Of a DNA stretch of 64,000 bases, positions 1 to 8,155 are shown in pieces. The stretch is from Lachnospiraceae bacterium (GTDB taxonomy: Bacteria; Bacillota; Clostridia; Lachnospirales; Lachnospiraceae), in contig CAJTEW010000004.1 of NCBI GenBank assembly GCA_910575605.1, positions 124,001-188,000 of the forward strand, in the 5' to 3' direction. Both the position numbers and the translations under genes were made by a program. Every line of letters starts with the position of its first letter. The first letter of the stretch is position 1. Under the pieces are notes generated by a model. That model did not search any database. It was given only the letters and a program-made list of their open reading frames with translations, and was not told where the DNA came from.

Positions 1-336
1 TGATAAATCCCGGATAATGGAGGCGGTATTAGGGCGAAGCTCCATTCCGAAGCCATATGGGTCACAGTGGTCTGTAAAGGAGCCATTCCTCTTGTAAATG
101 CGGTATTTGTACATCTGTCCAATCTGCGCAGTCCTGGCATAACATTCCCAGAAGTTTCCATCGTGGGTCCGGTTCATAGGCCATTCCTCCCAGTCTGAAA
201 ATTCACCGATAAGGGAGATCTGCACTGCGGCGGGGGCAAAGGTACGGAAGGTGACGCCGCCCTCTGCTTCTGGGTGGGCGCCTAAGAAGCAGTAGGCATC
301 GAATACTTTTCCGGTATAAAATCCATAAAAATCCAT
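1..336 (-). CDS. glgB: 1,4-alpha-glucan branching enzyme, N-terminal part (cut by window edge)
   Basis: The 112 visible codons begin MDFYGFYTGKVFDAYCFLGA and continue through FRTFAPAAVQISLIGEFSDW to HCDPYGFGMELRPN. This is the N-terminal CBM48 sandwich domain of glycogen branching enzyme, which makes alpha-1,6 branches in glycogen. The start is the ATG read from 336 downward, preceded by an AGGAGG-type ribosome binding site at about 342-349. The catalytic GH13 barrel lies outside the window, so intactness cannot be judged. It is transcribed away from the regulator at 616, with a 280-base AT-rich gap between them. The family call is firm; the branching-enzyme call rests on the domain start and is likely. 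Confidence 0.88.
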   Translation of the reverse strand, partial: MDFYGFYTGKVFDAYCFLGAHPEAEGGVTFRTFAPAAVQISLIGEFSDWEEWPMNRTHDGNFWECYARTAQIGQMYKYRIYKRNGSFTDHCDPYGFGMELRPNTASIIRDLS

Positions 337-509
337 TTTTGTGTCCTCCTGATAAAGTATAGAGATAATAGACAGTGGTTGTTTTATGTTATTATACAAA
401 AAAATATTATGAGTGTACACCAACAATATAGACAAAAGGGCGGATAAACAACTTTTAAGGGGATATACTGGGGAAATGTTGAATTATAAAATATTTTAAA
501 TATAGTATA

Positions 510-538
510 TTGATATTTATATAAAAAGATGATACTAT
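510..538 (+). promoter_or_regulatory. Promoter for the XRE-cupin/permease pair
   Basis: TTGATA (510-515) and TACTAT (533-538) are separated by 17 bp, a plausible sigma-A promoter. The predicted start of transcription, about 545, falls inside the palindrome at 541-564. Confidence 0.5.
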
Positions 539-540
539 AA

Positions 541-564
541 AAATATCCTATATATAGAATATTT
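541..564. promoter_or_regulatory. 24-bp near-perfect palindrome, candidate operator
   Basis: AAATATCCTATA is followed directly by TATAGAATATTT. The two halves are inverted copies with one mismatched pair. It covers the predicted transcription start and lies 50 bases before the XRE-cupin gene, which suits an autoregulatory operator. AT-richness makes chance palindromes more likely. Confidence 0.4.
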
Positions 565-615
565 GAAAGGAGGATGGGGCATACGAGAAAGCCTAAGAAA
601 CAGGGGGGATAAGAG

Positions 616-1200
616 GTGAAAGATAATAACAATGAATTTGATATTGGTACAAAGATACGTGCGCTGCGTAAAATCCGGGGCATAACATTAAAACAGATGT
701 CTGAAGATACAGGGATGAGCTATTCCTATCTGTCGGAGCTTGAGAATAACAAGCATTCGGTTACGGTAGATAATCTTAAGAAGCTGGCAGTATATTTTGG
801 TATTGATATGATTCATTTTCTGGAGAAAACAGAGCGGAAAAGTGTCTTAATCCGGAAGGAAGACAGGAGCAGCCTGAAGACAAAGGACGGAATGTTATTT
901 CAGACTATACCGTCAGAGGATGTCCGGTCCATGCAGATTACATTTGTTACACTCCCGCCTGATTCTCCGGACAAACGTAAAAGAAATATACACAAACATC
1001 CGCAGGGAGAAGAGTTCATTACAGTTACCAAGGGAGAAGTAATTGTAGTGATTGAAGAGGAAAAATATTTACTTAAGGAGGGGGATTCCCTTGTGTTTCC
1101 GGCTGACAGGGAGCATATTATTTACAGCGGCGAAAAGGGAGGCGAATTTATTATTGTAGGCGCTCCGCCGTATGGACGGGAATACCTTGCACATCTCTAG
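616..1200 (+). CDS. XRE-family regulator with C-terminal cupin sensor domain
   Basis: This 194-aa protein has an N-terminal helix-turn-helix at about residues 10-65 (IRALRKIRGITLKQMSEDTG, then SYSYLSELENNKHSV). A cupin_2 domain fills about 105-190 (HKHPQGEEFITVTKGEV, GDSLVFPADREHII). This architecture is typical of regulators of amino-acid or polyamine metabolism in which the cupin binds a small ligand. Translation starts at GTG 616 after a G-rich ribosome binding site. The gene is followed 33 bases later by an amino-acid permease on the same strand, so it probably controls that transporter. The ligand is unknown. Confidence 0.88.
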   Translation: MKDNNNEFDIGTKIRALRKIRGITLKQMSEDTGMSYSYLSELENNKHSVTVDNLKKLAVYFGIDMIHFLEKTERKSVLIRKEDRSSLKTKDGMLFQTIPSEDVRSMQITFVTLPPDSPDKRKRNIHKHPQGEEFITVTKGEVIVVIEEEKYLLKEGDSLVFPADREHIIYSGEKGGEFIIVGAPPYGREYLAHL

Positions 1201-1233
1201 ATTTTCCGGCTGTGGACAGACTAGGAGGTTTAT

Positions 1234-2607
1234 ATGAGCAGCACTAAAAAAGGATTGTCGCCAAAAGCGTGTATTATGATGGCAATTGGCGGTATGGTAG
1301 GAAGTTCTATTTTTACTCTTTCGGGAGTTACCTATGGCATGGCAGGACCGGCCGCAATTGTTACCTGGTTTCTGGCAGGAATGATTCTTCTGCTTTACGC
1401 GTTAAATGTTGCGGAGCTTGCTACCACATTTCCGAAATCAGGAGGGGTCTATGTATATCCCCATGAGGTTCTCGGAAAGACCCAGAAGGGGAAAAATTTT
1501 GCAGGTTGGATTGCGGCGTGGTTCTGGCTTAACACTAGTATTTTTGGAACTACATTTTCCGCTATCTGTGTAAGTACATATATGGAGAGCTTTTTCCCTA
1601 TAGTTTCAGAAAGCAGGGCGCTTAGGATGCTGATTCCTCTTCTGTGGATTTTCCTCACCTGGTTTTTAAATGCCAGAAGTGCAGATGCATTTGGAAAGAT
1701 TCATAATAAAATTACTATGACACTGTTGTGTGTGCTGAGTGTTTATGTCATTCTAGGAATCATAAACGGTGACAGCATAAACATGAGACCTTTTATCTCC
1801 GGTAATATGGGATCTGCAGGCATTATTGCTGGGATTCCTCTTGCAATGCTTGGGTATGGGGCTATTATTGCAGTAGCATCCTTTGGCGGGGAGATTGAAA
1901 ATCCGAAGAAAAATATTCCTCGGATTATTGTTACGGCAATTATATGTACAGTTACTGTAAACTGCCTTATCCTGTTTTCCACCTTCCGCATGGCTCCGGT
2001 AGGGGAGCTTGTAGCTGCGGATGCTCAGTATTATCCGTTAGCATTTGCTCTTGGGAGAGTGATGACGGGAAAATGGGGATGGGTTGTATCTATTGTCCCG
2101 CTGGCGGCACTTCTGGCTCTTACCGGAAATATGAGCATTCTCATTATGGATGCCAGCCGTACAGTTATGGCAACAGCCCAGTCCGGTTTTCTTCCGGGAA
2201 AGCTTGGAGAGATTCATCCCCAGAAAAATACGCCCATTGCCGCACTGTCCCTGGTTGCAGTTATCTGTGGATTGTTGTCTTTAAGGCCGGACTGGATCAA
2301 TATTATTATTAATGCAGGCTCCATCTGCTCTGCTATTACAGTGGCGATTATCTCTGTTACCCTTATGGTACTTCGGAAAAAGCAGAAGACAGGGGTTATT
2401 GCTGAAAAAGGGGAGTTCAGGGTTCCGGGAGGCATTCTGATGCCGTCAGTGACTCTTGTGGTTATTTTAATTACCCTGGTGCTTCTTTATTTCGGCGAAG
2501 GAGGAACAACAGCATACCTGATGGCAGGGGCATGGTTTGCTGCGGGTATAATCATATTTGCAGTAAAAGAAGTGATAAAGAAATCTGATGGATGTAAGAC
2601 TGTTTAA
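1234..2607 (+). CDS. APC-family amino acid permease
   Basis: A 457-aa polytopic membrane protein with about twelve hydrophobic segments. The N-terminus MSSTKKGLSPKACIMMAIGG and the following GSSIFTLSG match the helix-1 GxG signature of the amino acid-polyamine-organocation superfamily. A second family hallmark is ASFGGEIENPKKNIPR near residue 215. It should import or exchange an amino acid or amine across the cytoplasmic membrane. It lies 33 bases after the XRE-cupin regulator, with its own AGGAGG site, and probably shares its transcript. The substrate cannot be read from the sequence. Confidence 0.88.
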   Translation: MSSTKKGLSPKACIMMAIGGMVGSSIFTLSGVTYGMAGPAAIVTWFLAGMILLLYALNVAELATTFPKSGGVYVYPHEVLGKTQKGKNFAGWIAAWFWLNTSIFGTTFSAICVSTYMESFFPIVSESRALRMLIPLLWIFLTWFLNARSADAFGKIHNKITMTLLCVLSVYVILGIINGDSINMRPFISGNMGSAGIIAGIPLAMLGYGAIIAVASFGGEIENPKKNIPRIIVTAIICTVTVNCLILFSTFRMAPVGELVAADAQYYPLAFALGRVMTGKWGWVVSIVPLAALLALTGNMSILIMDASRTVMATAQSGFLPGKLGEIHPQKNTPIAALSLVAVICGLLSLRPDWINIIINAGSICSAITVAIISVTLMVLRKKQKTGVIAEKGEFRVPGGILMPSVTLVVILITLVLLYFGEGGTTAYLMAGAWFAAGIIIFAVKEVIKKSDGCKTV

Positions 2608-2627
2608 AAAATCTTTTAGTTATGGGG

Positions 2628-2658
2628 TTGACTCTCACACTATGGTATACTCTAAACT
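2628..2658 (+). promoter_or_regulatory. MerR-type promoter with 19-bp spacer
   Basis: TTGACT (2628-2633) and TAAACT (2653-2658) are exactly 19 bp apart, the overlong spacing characteristic of promoters untwisted by MerR-family activators. The spacer carries an imperfect dyad. It lies 43 bases before the MerR gene, implying autoregulation. Confidence 0.5.
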
Positions 2659-2700
2659 ATATTTGAGCTCAGAAACACACATATATGTGAGGTGGAACCA

Positions 2701-3519
2701 ATGTTAAAGATAGGAGATTTTTCAAAACTGTCAAGGATCAGTATCCGTATGCTCCGGCATTACGATGAAATAGGAATCCTTCGTCCGGAAAGAGTAGATG
2801 ATTTTACGGGATACCGGTATTATAGTGAATCTCAGCTTCCGCTGGCAGGGCGGATACAGTCATTGAAGGGCCTGGGGTTTGGACTTTCTGTGATAAAAGA
2901 GATACTGGGCAAGTATAGTGATCCGCAGGAGATGGAGAAACTCCTGCTGGTAAAGCGCAGGGAACTGGAAGAGGAAGCTATGGCGGCAGAGCAGAAATTG
3001 ATGCTACTTGACAGTACATTGAAATGGCTGAGAAAGGATGGTAGCCTTATGGATTATGATGTTACATTAAAAACAGTACCGGAACGTTATGTTGCAAGTG
3101 TACGGCAGGTGATTCCTGCCTATGACCAGGAAGGGGTGTTATGGGAGATTATGCACCGGGAGCTGGAGCAGCAGAAGGTGCAGCAGGCAGCGCCGTGTTA
3201 TGGGATGGCGATATTCCACGATGAAGGGCATAAGGAGCATGACCCGGATGTGGAGATTCAGAGCGCGGTCGTGGGAACTTATCAGGATACGGAGCATGTG
3301 AAATTTAAAACTGTGCTGCCGCTCCAGGCTGCTTCTGCCACATATAAAGGCAGCTATGACCAGATTTTAAAGGTGAATGAGGCAGTGGCAGACTGGGTGG
3401 TGGCGAACGGATATGATTTTGACGGGAAATCCTTCTGTATCTATCATGTGAGTCCAAGCCAGACGGACAATCCGGAAGAATTGGTTACGGAGGTTTGTTT
3501 TCCGGTAAGAAAGAAGTAA
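2701..3519 (+). CDS. MerR-family regulator with GyrI-like effector-binding domain
   Basis: The 272-aa protein opens with a MerR winged helix (MLKIGDFSKLSRISIRMLRH, then YDEIGILRPERVDDFTGYRY). A coiled linker at about 75-120 leads to a GyrI-like/BmrR C-terminal domain (about 125-270) ending in YHVSPSQTDNPEELVTEVCF. Such proteins sense lipophilic or cationic drugs and activate nearby genes. ATG 2701 is chosen over GTG 2692 because GTGAGGTGG lies 5-6 bases before it. No efflux gene adjoins it in this window, so the target beyond its own promoter is unclear. Confidence 0.87.
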   Translation: MLKIGDFSKLSRISIRMLRHYDEIGILRPERVDDFTGYRYYSESQLPLAGRIQSLKGLGFGLSVIKEILGKYSDPQEMEKLLLVKRRELEEEAMAAEQKLMLLDSTLKWLRKDGSLMDYDVTLKTVPERYVASVRQVIPAYDQEGVLWEIMHRELEQQKVQQAAPCYGMAIFHDEGHKEHDPDVEIQSAVVGTYQDTEHVKFKTVLPLQAASATYKGSYDQILKVNEAVADWVVANGYDFDGKSFCIYHVSPSQTDNPEELVTEVCFPVRKK

Positions 3520-3544
3520 TGGTACATCAGTGATATATGAGGGA

Positions 3545-3572
3545 AGAGCATCTCTTTGGAGGTGCTTTTCTT
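3545..3572 (+). terminator. Rho-independent terminator after the MerR gene
   Basis: AGCATCT (3547-3553) pairs with AGGTGCT (3560-3566), with one G-U pair, followed by a T-rich run. Confidence 0.6.
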
Positions 3573-4219
3573 GTTGCAGATATTTTGTCAATGAGCATTG
3601 CTGCTTACTACACTATTTTTGAAAAAGCCTTGAAATTTATGTACCTTGTGAAATGCTCATGTATGGTAAAGAATCAAACAACCGAAAACAAAAGAATCTT
3701 AATCGATACAAAACTCTGTATTTTGCGATTTGTCCGGCCTGTAATGATCCGATTCAAATTATTTGAAGTAGTACCAAAAAAATTCCTAGTACGTTTCATG
3801 GCTTTAACTTGCTACAATTTATCCTATATTGCTCATTATATAATTTTTTTAACAATCTTATTCGGAAAAATAAACCTCGCAAAACGTGCCAAACATAAGC
3901 AAATCAACGCAATTTAGGCGGATTTTTTATTATGATTAAGATACTTTTCGTCTGCCACGGCAGCACGGCGGGTAGCCGGGAATTGGCGGCACTTGTGGGG
4001 CAGAACGGGGCAAATCGTGGCAATAGGGGCGGTGGGGTACTACGGTTTTACTACGATTGAGGGTATTTAAAACTGAAAGTGTGTAAAACAAGGCTCGAAG
4101 TGCAAGTATTGCATTTTTTGGCCTTTTATTATTCCGAAAACAATAAAATATTATTCCATTTCTGTTGATAATATTCCGAAAATAAGATATTCTATTGAAA
4201 GAAGGGAGATGCGATCTTT
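3573..4219. other. Gene-poor AT-rich gap with a gene fragment
   Basis: About 650 bases without a convincing intact gene. A 126-codon open frame at 3537-3917 overlaps the terminator hairpin, has no good ribosome binding site and resembles no family I know. The only coding-like piece is the 42-codon frame at 3932-4060. A more GC-rich patch at about 3950-4060 sits inside otherwise AT-rich DNA, which suggests an insertion or deletion scar. This gap begins an accessory region running to about 13.1 kb. Confidence 0.5.
3932..4060 (+). pseudogene. Fragment resembling the start of a low-molecular-weight protein tyrosine phosphatase
   Basis: A 42-codon frame reads MIKILFVCHGSTAGSR and ends VLRFYYD. 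The first ten residues match the N-terminal strand and start of the P-loop of low-molecular-weight phosphatases (family pattern VCxGNxCRS). The CX5R arginine and everything after it are replaced by an unrelated Gly/Arg-rich tail. The catalytic loop is therefore broken and the protein is a quarter of normal length. It may be a recombination scar in a phosphatase gene or a short repeated element carrying this start. It has no convincing ribosome binding site. Confidence 0.45.
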
Positions 4220-5131
4220 ATGTATATAACAGTAAAGCAGGCAGCAGAAAAGTGGGGGATTTCTGACAGACGAGTGCGTATACTTTGCTCGGAAGGAAAA
4301 ATTTCGGGAGCCACACGAGAAGGGCGCAACTGGATGATCCCATCAGATGCGAAAAAACCACAGGATGGACGTTTTAAAGCGACTGAAAGTTTACTGACAG
4401 CCATAGACAGGAAGAAAAGAGAACTTGATACCAGACGCTCGTTGACTGAGGGGGAGTTGGAACGCTTGACTGAGGAATTCATTATTGAATATACTTATAA
4501 TTCAAATGCAATTGAGGGAAACACCCTAACCCTTCGTGAAACGGATATGGTTTTGCGTGGTCTAACGATTGACAGAAAGCCGTTAAAAGATCATATGGAA
4601 GCAGTCGGGCATAAAGAAGCGTTTGATTTTGTGCGGGATTTGGTAAAAGAGCAGATTTCTTTATCGGAGAGTATTATCAAGCAGATACACTATCTTGTAT
4701 TAGCGGATAAACGGGAGGACCGGGGGGTTTACAGAAGAGTCCCCGTCAGAATTATGGGTGCGAAACATGAACCGGTACAGCCCTATTTGATCCAGCCTAA
4801 AATAGAACAGTTGTTGGAGGCTTATAGGAATAGTACAGATCATATCATTCCACGGCTCGCACGATTCCATATTGAATTCGAAAGGATTCATCCTTTTATA
4901 GACGGAAATGGCAGAACCGGAAGACTGCTTATAAATTTGGAATTGATGAAAGCTGGATATCCGCCAATTGATATTAAATTTGCAGACCGGATTTCATATT
5001 ACAATGCATTCGATGAATACCATGTAAAGCATAATCTTGGTGCGATGGAAAAGTTGTTTGCAGGTTATGTGAATGCAAGACTGAATAGTTATTTGGAAAT
5101 GTTAGATAACGAAAATATACAAAAAAGTTAA
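4220..5131 (+). CDS. Fic-domain protein with N-terminal helix-turn-helix
   Basis: Residues 1-45 (MYITVKQAAEKWGISDRRVR, then GRNWMIPSDAKKP) form an excisionase/MerR-like helix-turn-helix. The Fic core includes HPFIDGNGRTGR at 224-235, a complete HPFx(D/E)GNGRxxR motif, so AMP transfer from ATP to a target hydroxyl is chemically possible. SNAIEG at 95-100 fits the (S/T)xxxE(G/N) inhibitory helix placed before the Fic core, so the enzyme is probably autoinhibited. The DNA-binding head may make it self-regulating. It is 303 aa with no missing core residue. It lies beside a broken restriction-type nuclease in the accessory stretch. Its target protein is unknown. Confidence 0.88.
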   Translation: MYITVKQAAEKWGISDRRVRILCSEGKISGATREGRNWMIPSDAKKPQDGRFKATESLLTAIDRKKRELDTRRSLTEGELERLTEEFIIEYTYNSNAIEGNTLTLRETDMVLRGLTIDRKPLKDHMEAVGHKEAFDFVRDLVKEQISLSESIIKQIHYLVLADKREDRGVYRRVPVRIMGAKHEPVQPYLIQPKIEQLLEAYRNSTDHIIPRLARFHIEFERIHPFIDGNGRTGRLLINLELMKAGYPPIDIKFADRISYYNAFDEYHVKHNLGAMEKLFAGYVNARLNSYLEMLDNENIQKS

Positions 5132-5224
5132 TGACTGCGGAAAATGAAAGGATTCTGAGATTCTTTAAAAATATGTGTTGTTTTATAAAGGGCAGAAATG
5201 ATTAAATCAGGAGGTTGAGATTTC

Positions 5225-5937
5225 ATGGTTAACACATTTCCTAAAGATATAATGGACTGTATGAAAGGCTGCATTTTGTCTATTTTTGGCCTAAGAAGGA
5301 TATAGTAGACTTCTTCCAGAAGTCAGGCTATACTCAGAGGGAATTGATGCCTGAAAGTGAATATAGGGATCTTCATAGGGTGGAGATTATAGAAAGAGTT
5401 TTTTCTAATTTGGAAAAGCGGAATGATTTGGGCATAGGGCAGTTTCGTAGTATGTTAAAACGATTAACAGAATGGGACTATTTCGATCCTTATTATTTTA
5501 AGAAAATAAATAAGCTGGATGAGGCGGAGGCAAAAAGAAATATTATGCATTTAAAACAGCTTCAGTAAATCAGAGATCATAAAATAAAACAAGATGATGG
5601 TGCAATTAAGTATGATGGAGAACATTACATAATTGAGGCTAAGTGGCATGATAAATGGAGTGCTTCTGATGACTTATATCAGTTTGCTGAGAAAGTTGAA
5701 GGAAAGATGTATGGAAGGGGAATATTTATTTCTATTAATGGTTTTTCACCTGATTCAGTACAAGCCCTGACAACAGGAAAAGCATTAAAAACCATTTTGG
5801 TAGATGGTGGAGATTTAGTTTTAATTATAGAAAATATGTATACAGTGAAAGAAATGCTTAATAGTAAAATAAAAGCGGCCCGGACAATGGGGAGAATATA
5901 TGTTAACCCAATAAATATGTCAGATAAAAACACTTAA
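5225..5937 (+). pseudogene. Broken PD-(D/E)XK restriction-endonuclease-like gene
   Basis: Translation begins at ATG 5225 after a good AGGAGG site. A one-base deletion in a T tract near 5284 shifts the frame, so the protein continues in the next frame as FWPKKDIVDFFQKSGYTQRE. An in-frame TAA stands at 5566-5568. After it, the same frame resumes with DGAIKYDGEHYIIEAKWHDK. The (D)...EAK pair is a PD-(D/E)XK nuclease core of Mrr/restriction type, and the rest reads on to YVNPINMSDKNT. The step from LKQLQ to the nuclease core looks too short, which suggests an internal deletion as well. Frameshift and stop are seen directly; the family and the deletion are inferred from memory of homologues. Confidence 0.7.
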
Positions 5938-6218
5938 ACTAATAAAGAGTGTTATACTTTAATACTATACGTTAAAGTATGATTTTAAATGTATTTTTCA
6001 ATATAGAGATTTTAAGCTTTATCAGGAAAATACCCACAGATACATAGGAACATCGCAACACCGAGCTTGAATGGGCCAGGGGCAGAGCCTTGGATGCGGG
6101 GACTGAGGTTTTAGAAAGAGTGGCTTGTTGTCAAAGAATTATGGAATAGGTACTATCCAAAAAGTAACTGCTTGCTATTTTGGTGACGATTCCTTATACT
6201 ATTAGCGGAGGTGAAAGC
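5938..6218. other. Intergenic stretch with a 9-bp inverted repeat
   Basis: ATACTTTAA (5954-5962) is repeated inverted as TTAAAGTAT (5972-5980), followed by a T-rich stretch. It may be a weak terminator of the broken nuclease gene or an old operator. Downstream, 6048-6149 is open in one frame (ELEWARGRALDAGTEVLERV) without a start codon and may be another gene scrap. Nothing else is recognised. Confidence 0.35.
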
Positions 6219-6863
6219 ATGGTTTGTTTTTACATAGTCAGGCATGGTCAGACGCTTTTGAACAGCTTAGAACGGGCGCAGGGATGGGCTGATTCACCGC
6301 TCACCGAAGCAGGAAAGCAGATGGTGGCTGACATAGGGCAAAAATTAAAGGGAATTGATTTTGATGCGGTTTATACCAGCGATATGCTCCGTGCCATACA
6401 GACGGCAGAACTGATTCTGGAAGCAAACGGAAAGAACGGTGTGCCAATAGAAAGGGACGTAAGGCTTCGAGAATGGTGCCTGGGGTGTATGGAGGCGGAG
6501 AATAATGCGGTTTTCATAAAGAATGTATCGGACTGGCTGGGAGGAGCGTCTTTTGCAGAGCTGAATCAGCGGCTCTCCGATGTTGCGGATGTCCTTTATG
6601 AACATGATACGACAGGAATGGCGGAGCCGTTCCAGGCAATAGAAGAACGCCTGAAAGCTGCATTCGTGGATACTGCCCAAAGGCATGGAATGGGGGAAAG
6701 CAGCAATATTCTGATAGTAACCCATGCCTTTGCCATAAAGACAATAATCCATTTATTTGCGCCGGAGCAGTTAGGCAAATTGGGGAAGATAAAAAACGCA
6801 TCAGTTTCCCGGCTTGTATTTGAAAATGGGGTTTTCTCATTGGAGCCGGATATACAGTTATGA
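6219..6863 (+). CDS. Histidine phosphatase superfamily protein (phosphoglycerate mutase-like)
   Basis: The 214-aa protein begins MVCFYIVRHGQTLLNSLERA, with the RHG phosphohistidine motif at about residues 8-10. VYTSDMLRAIQTAE carries the second conserved arginine, a Glu lies near LREW, and VTHAFAIKTII carries the second catalytic histidine. It should remove phosphate from a small metabolite or protein; the substrate is not predictable. The start at 6219 is preceded by GGAGGTG. It ends in a shared hairpin with the convergent HxlR gene. Confidence 0.85.
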   Translation: MVCFYIVRHGQTLLNSLERAQGWADSPLTEAGKQMVADIGQKLKGIDFDAVYTSDMLRAIQTAELILEANGKNGVPIERDVRLREWCLGCMEAENNAVFIKNVSDWLGGASFAELNQRLSDVADVLYEHDTTGMAEPFQAIEERLKAAFVDTAQRHGMGESSNILIVTHAFAIKTIIHLFAPEQLGKLGKIKNASVSRLVFENGVFSLEPDIQL

Positions 6864-6906
6864 AAAGTCAGCAGGAAAGCCTGTCACGGTTCTCCTGCTG
6901 ACTTTT
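6863..6906. terminator. Bidirectional terminator between phosphatase and HxlR genes
   Basis: A perfect 14-bp stem joins AAAAGTCAGCAGGA (6863-6876) to TCCTGCTGACTTTT (6893-6906) and is followed by T residues in both directions. It overlaps the last codons of the HxlR gene. Confidence 0.8.
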
Positions 6907-7252
6907 TTGTACAGCACGGCGATTGGATGTCCAACCCGTCCAAAAAGCCTGCGCCCCAATCGCACATGGAATCCAACACGGGAATGACGCTGCGTCCAAA
7001 TGGGGTGAGGGAGTACAGTGTCCTGGGCGGCTTGTCCGGGATGACCTCCCGGTGCAGCATCCCGCATTCCTCCAGATCGTGTAGCTGCTGTGACAGCATC
7101 TTTGGCGTTGCCTTGGGAATTATGCGCTGCAGCTCCATGTAGTGGAGTGGTTTTTCTATCAGGTACCAGAGGATGAGGGGCTTGTATTTCCCGCCGATCA
7201 AAAACAGCGTGGCCTCCACCGGGCAGTTGAACTGGTCTTTTGAATATTCCAT
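6884..7252 (-). CDS. HxlR-family transcriptional regulator
   Basis: A 122-aa winged-helix protein with the family pattern: CPVEATLFLIGGKYKPLILW at about 10-29, then ELQRIIPKATPKMLSQQLHD and a wing ending PPRTLYSLTPFGRSVIPVL. HxlR/YodB-type proteins often sense electrophiles or oxidants through N-terminal cysteines; Cys10 is present here. The start at 7252 is chosen because AGGAGAGG lies about 9 bases before it; an ATG at 7321 has no such site. It is divergent from a nitroreductase gene 150 bases away, the usual arrangement for this regulator-target pair. Confidence 0.88.
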   Translation of the reverse strand: MEYSKDQFNCPVEATLFLIGGKYKPLILWYLIEKPLHYMELQRIIPKATPKMLSQQLHDLEECGMLHREVIPDKPPRTLYSLTPFGRSVIPVLDSMCDWGAGFLDGLDIQSPCCTKKSAGEP

Positions 7253-7401
7253 TGGATGTATCCTCTCCTTTTTATAGCTACCCTTTTGGGAAGTATCTAC
7301 CCAAAAAGTGCATTCTTGCAAAATTTCTGTATCCTGCTAAAATTTAGGTCAACGGTTAACTAACACGTTCAGTATACAATAGAAAGAGAGGATTTGCCAC
7401 T
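7253..7401. promoter_or_regulatory. Divergent HxlR/nitroreductase control region
   Basis: The gap contains two CTACCC copies about 20 bases apart (around 7280 and 7300) and the small dyad CCCTTTTGGG, candidate HxlR contacts. A TATACA element at about 7372 may be the -10 box of the nitroreductase gene. Assignments are tentative. Confidence 0.35.
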
Positions 7402-7920
7402 ATGGATTTTATCGAAATTGCAAAGAAGCGTTATTCAGTCCGGAGCTATAAGGACAAAAAGGTGGAGGAAGAAAAGCTGCAAAAGATTCTGGAGGCTGCC
7501 CATGTTGCGCCGACAGCGGCCAACCTCCAGCCCGTCCGCCTGATCGCCGTCCAGAGCAGTGAGGGGCTTGCGAAGATTGGGAAAGGGGCCAACCTTTACG
7601 GAGCGCCGCTGGCGGTCATTGTCTGCGCTGACCACAGAAAGGCATGGGTGCGCCCGTTTGATAAAAAGCAGACCACCGACATAGACGCATCTATACTTAC
7701 AGACCACATGATGCTGCAGGCAACGGAATTAGGTCTTGGCTCCGTGTGGATATGCTATTTCAAGCCGGATGTGATACGCAGGGAGTTCGGGCTGCCGGAT
7801 AATCTGGAGCCGGTCAATATCCTTGCAGTCGGATATTCAGATGAGGAAGCGGCTGACCCGGAGCGCCATTCGCAGACACGCATCCCAGTGGAAGAATTGG
7901 TTCCCTACAAAACGGTATAG
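7402..7920 (+). CDS. Nitroreductase-family flavoprotein
   Basis: The 172-aa protein begins MDFIEIAKKRYSVRSYKDKK, the classic FMN-binding RxSxR start of nitroreductases. It continues with AAHVAPTAANLQPVRLIAV (flavin pocket) and ATELGLGSVWICYFKPDVIR. It should be an FMN-dependent NAD(P)H oxidoreductase reducing nitro or quinone compounds. Its length suits the short clostridial class. AGAGAGG precedes the ATG. The divergent HxlR gene is its likely repressor. Confidence 0.9.
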   Translation: MDFIEIAKKRYSVRSYKDKKVEEEKLQKILEAAHVAPTAANLQPVRLIAVQSSEGLAKIGKGANLYGAPLAVIVCADHRKAWVRPFDKKQTTDIDASILTDHMMLQATELGLGSVWICYFKPDVIRREFGLPDNLEPVNILAVGYSDEEAADPERHSQTRIPVEELVPYKTV

Positions 7921-7962
7921 ACAGACTTATGCCGTGACAAATTAAATGAGGAGAGATGCATA

Positions 7963-8018
7963 AAAGCTAACCGCCGCACTATGGGCTTCATCCACCATAT
8001 GCGGCGGTCTGCTTTTTT
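7963..8018 (+). terminator. Terminator after the nitroreductase gene
   Basis: CCGCCGCA (7971-7978) pairs with TGCGGCGG (8000-8007). Outer AGC/GCT pairs extend the stem, and a run of six T follows. Confidence 0.75.
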
Positions 8019-8155
8019 CCCAGGCAGGGCGGCCTGATAACGAAAATTACTTGGAAAGCGGGGAAATAAGAGGTAATATGCGGGTGGTGGAATAGGCAGA
8101 CTATATTATCAAAAATAGTTAAAATCTGCGATTCACGTAGCCAGATTAACCATTA

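Noticed and set aside
2646-2651. TATACT as -10 box with only 12 bases after TTGACT
   Set aside because: Too short for a working promoter; the TAAACT box at 19 bp fits MerR-type promoters.
3537-3917. 126-codon open frame after the MerR gene
   Set aside because: It begins inside the terminator hairpin, lacks a ribosome binding site, and its translation is a low-complexity mix resembling AT-rich noncoding DNA.
6048-6149. Possible gene scrap ending in VLERVACCQRIME
   Set aside because: No start codon, only 33 codons and no family match; kept only as a note on the intergenic region.
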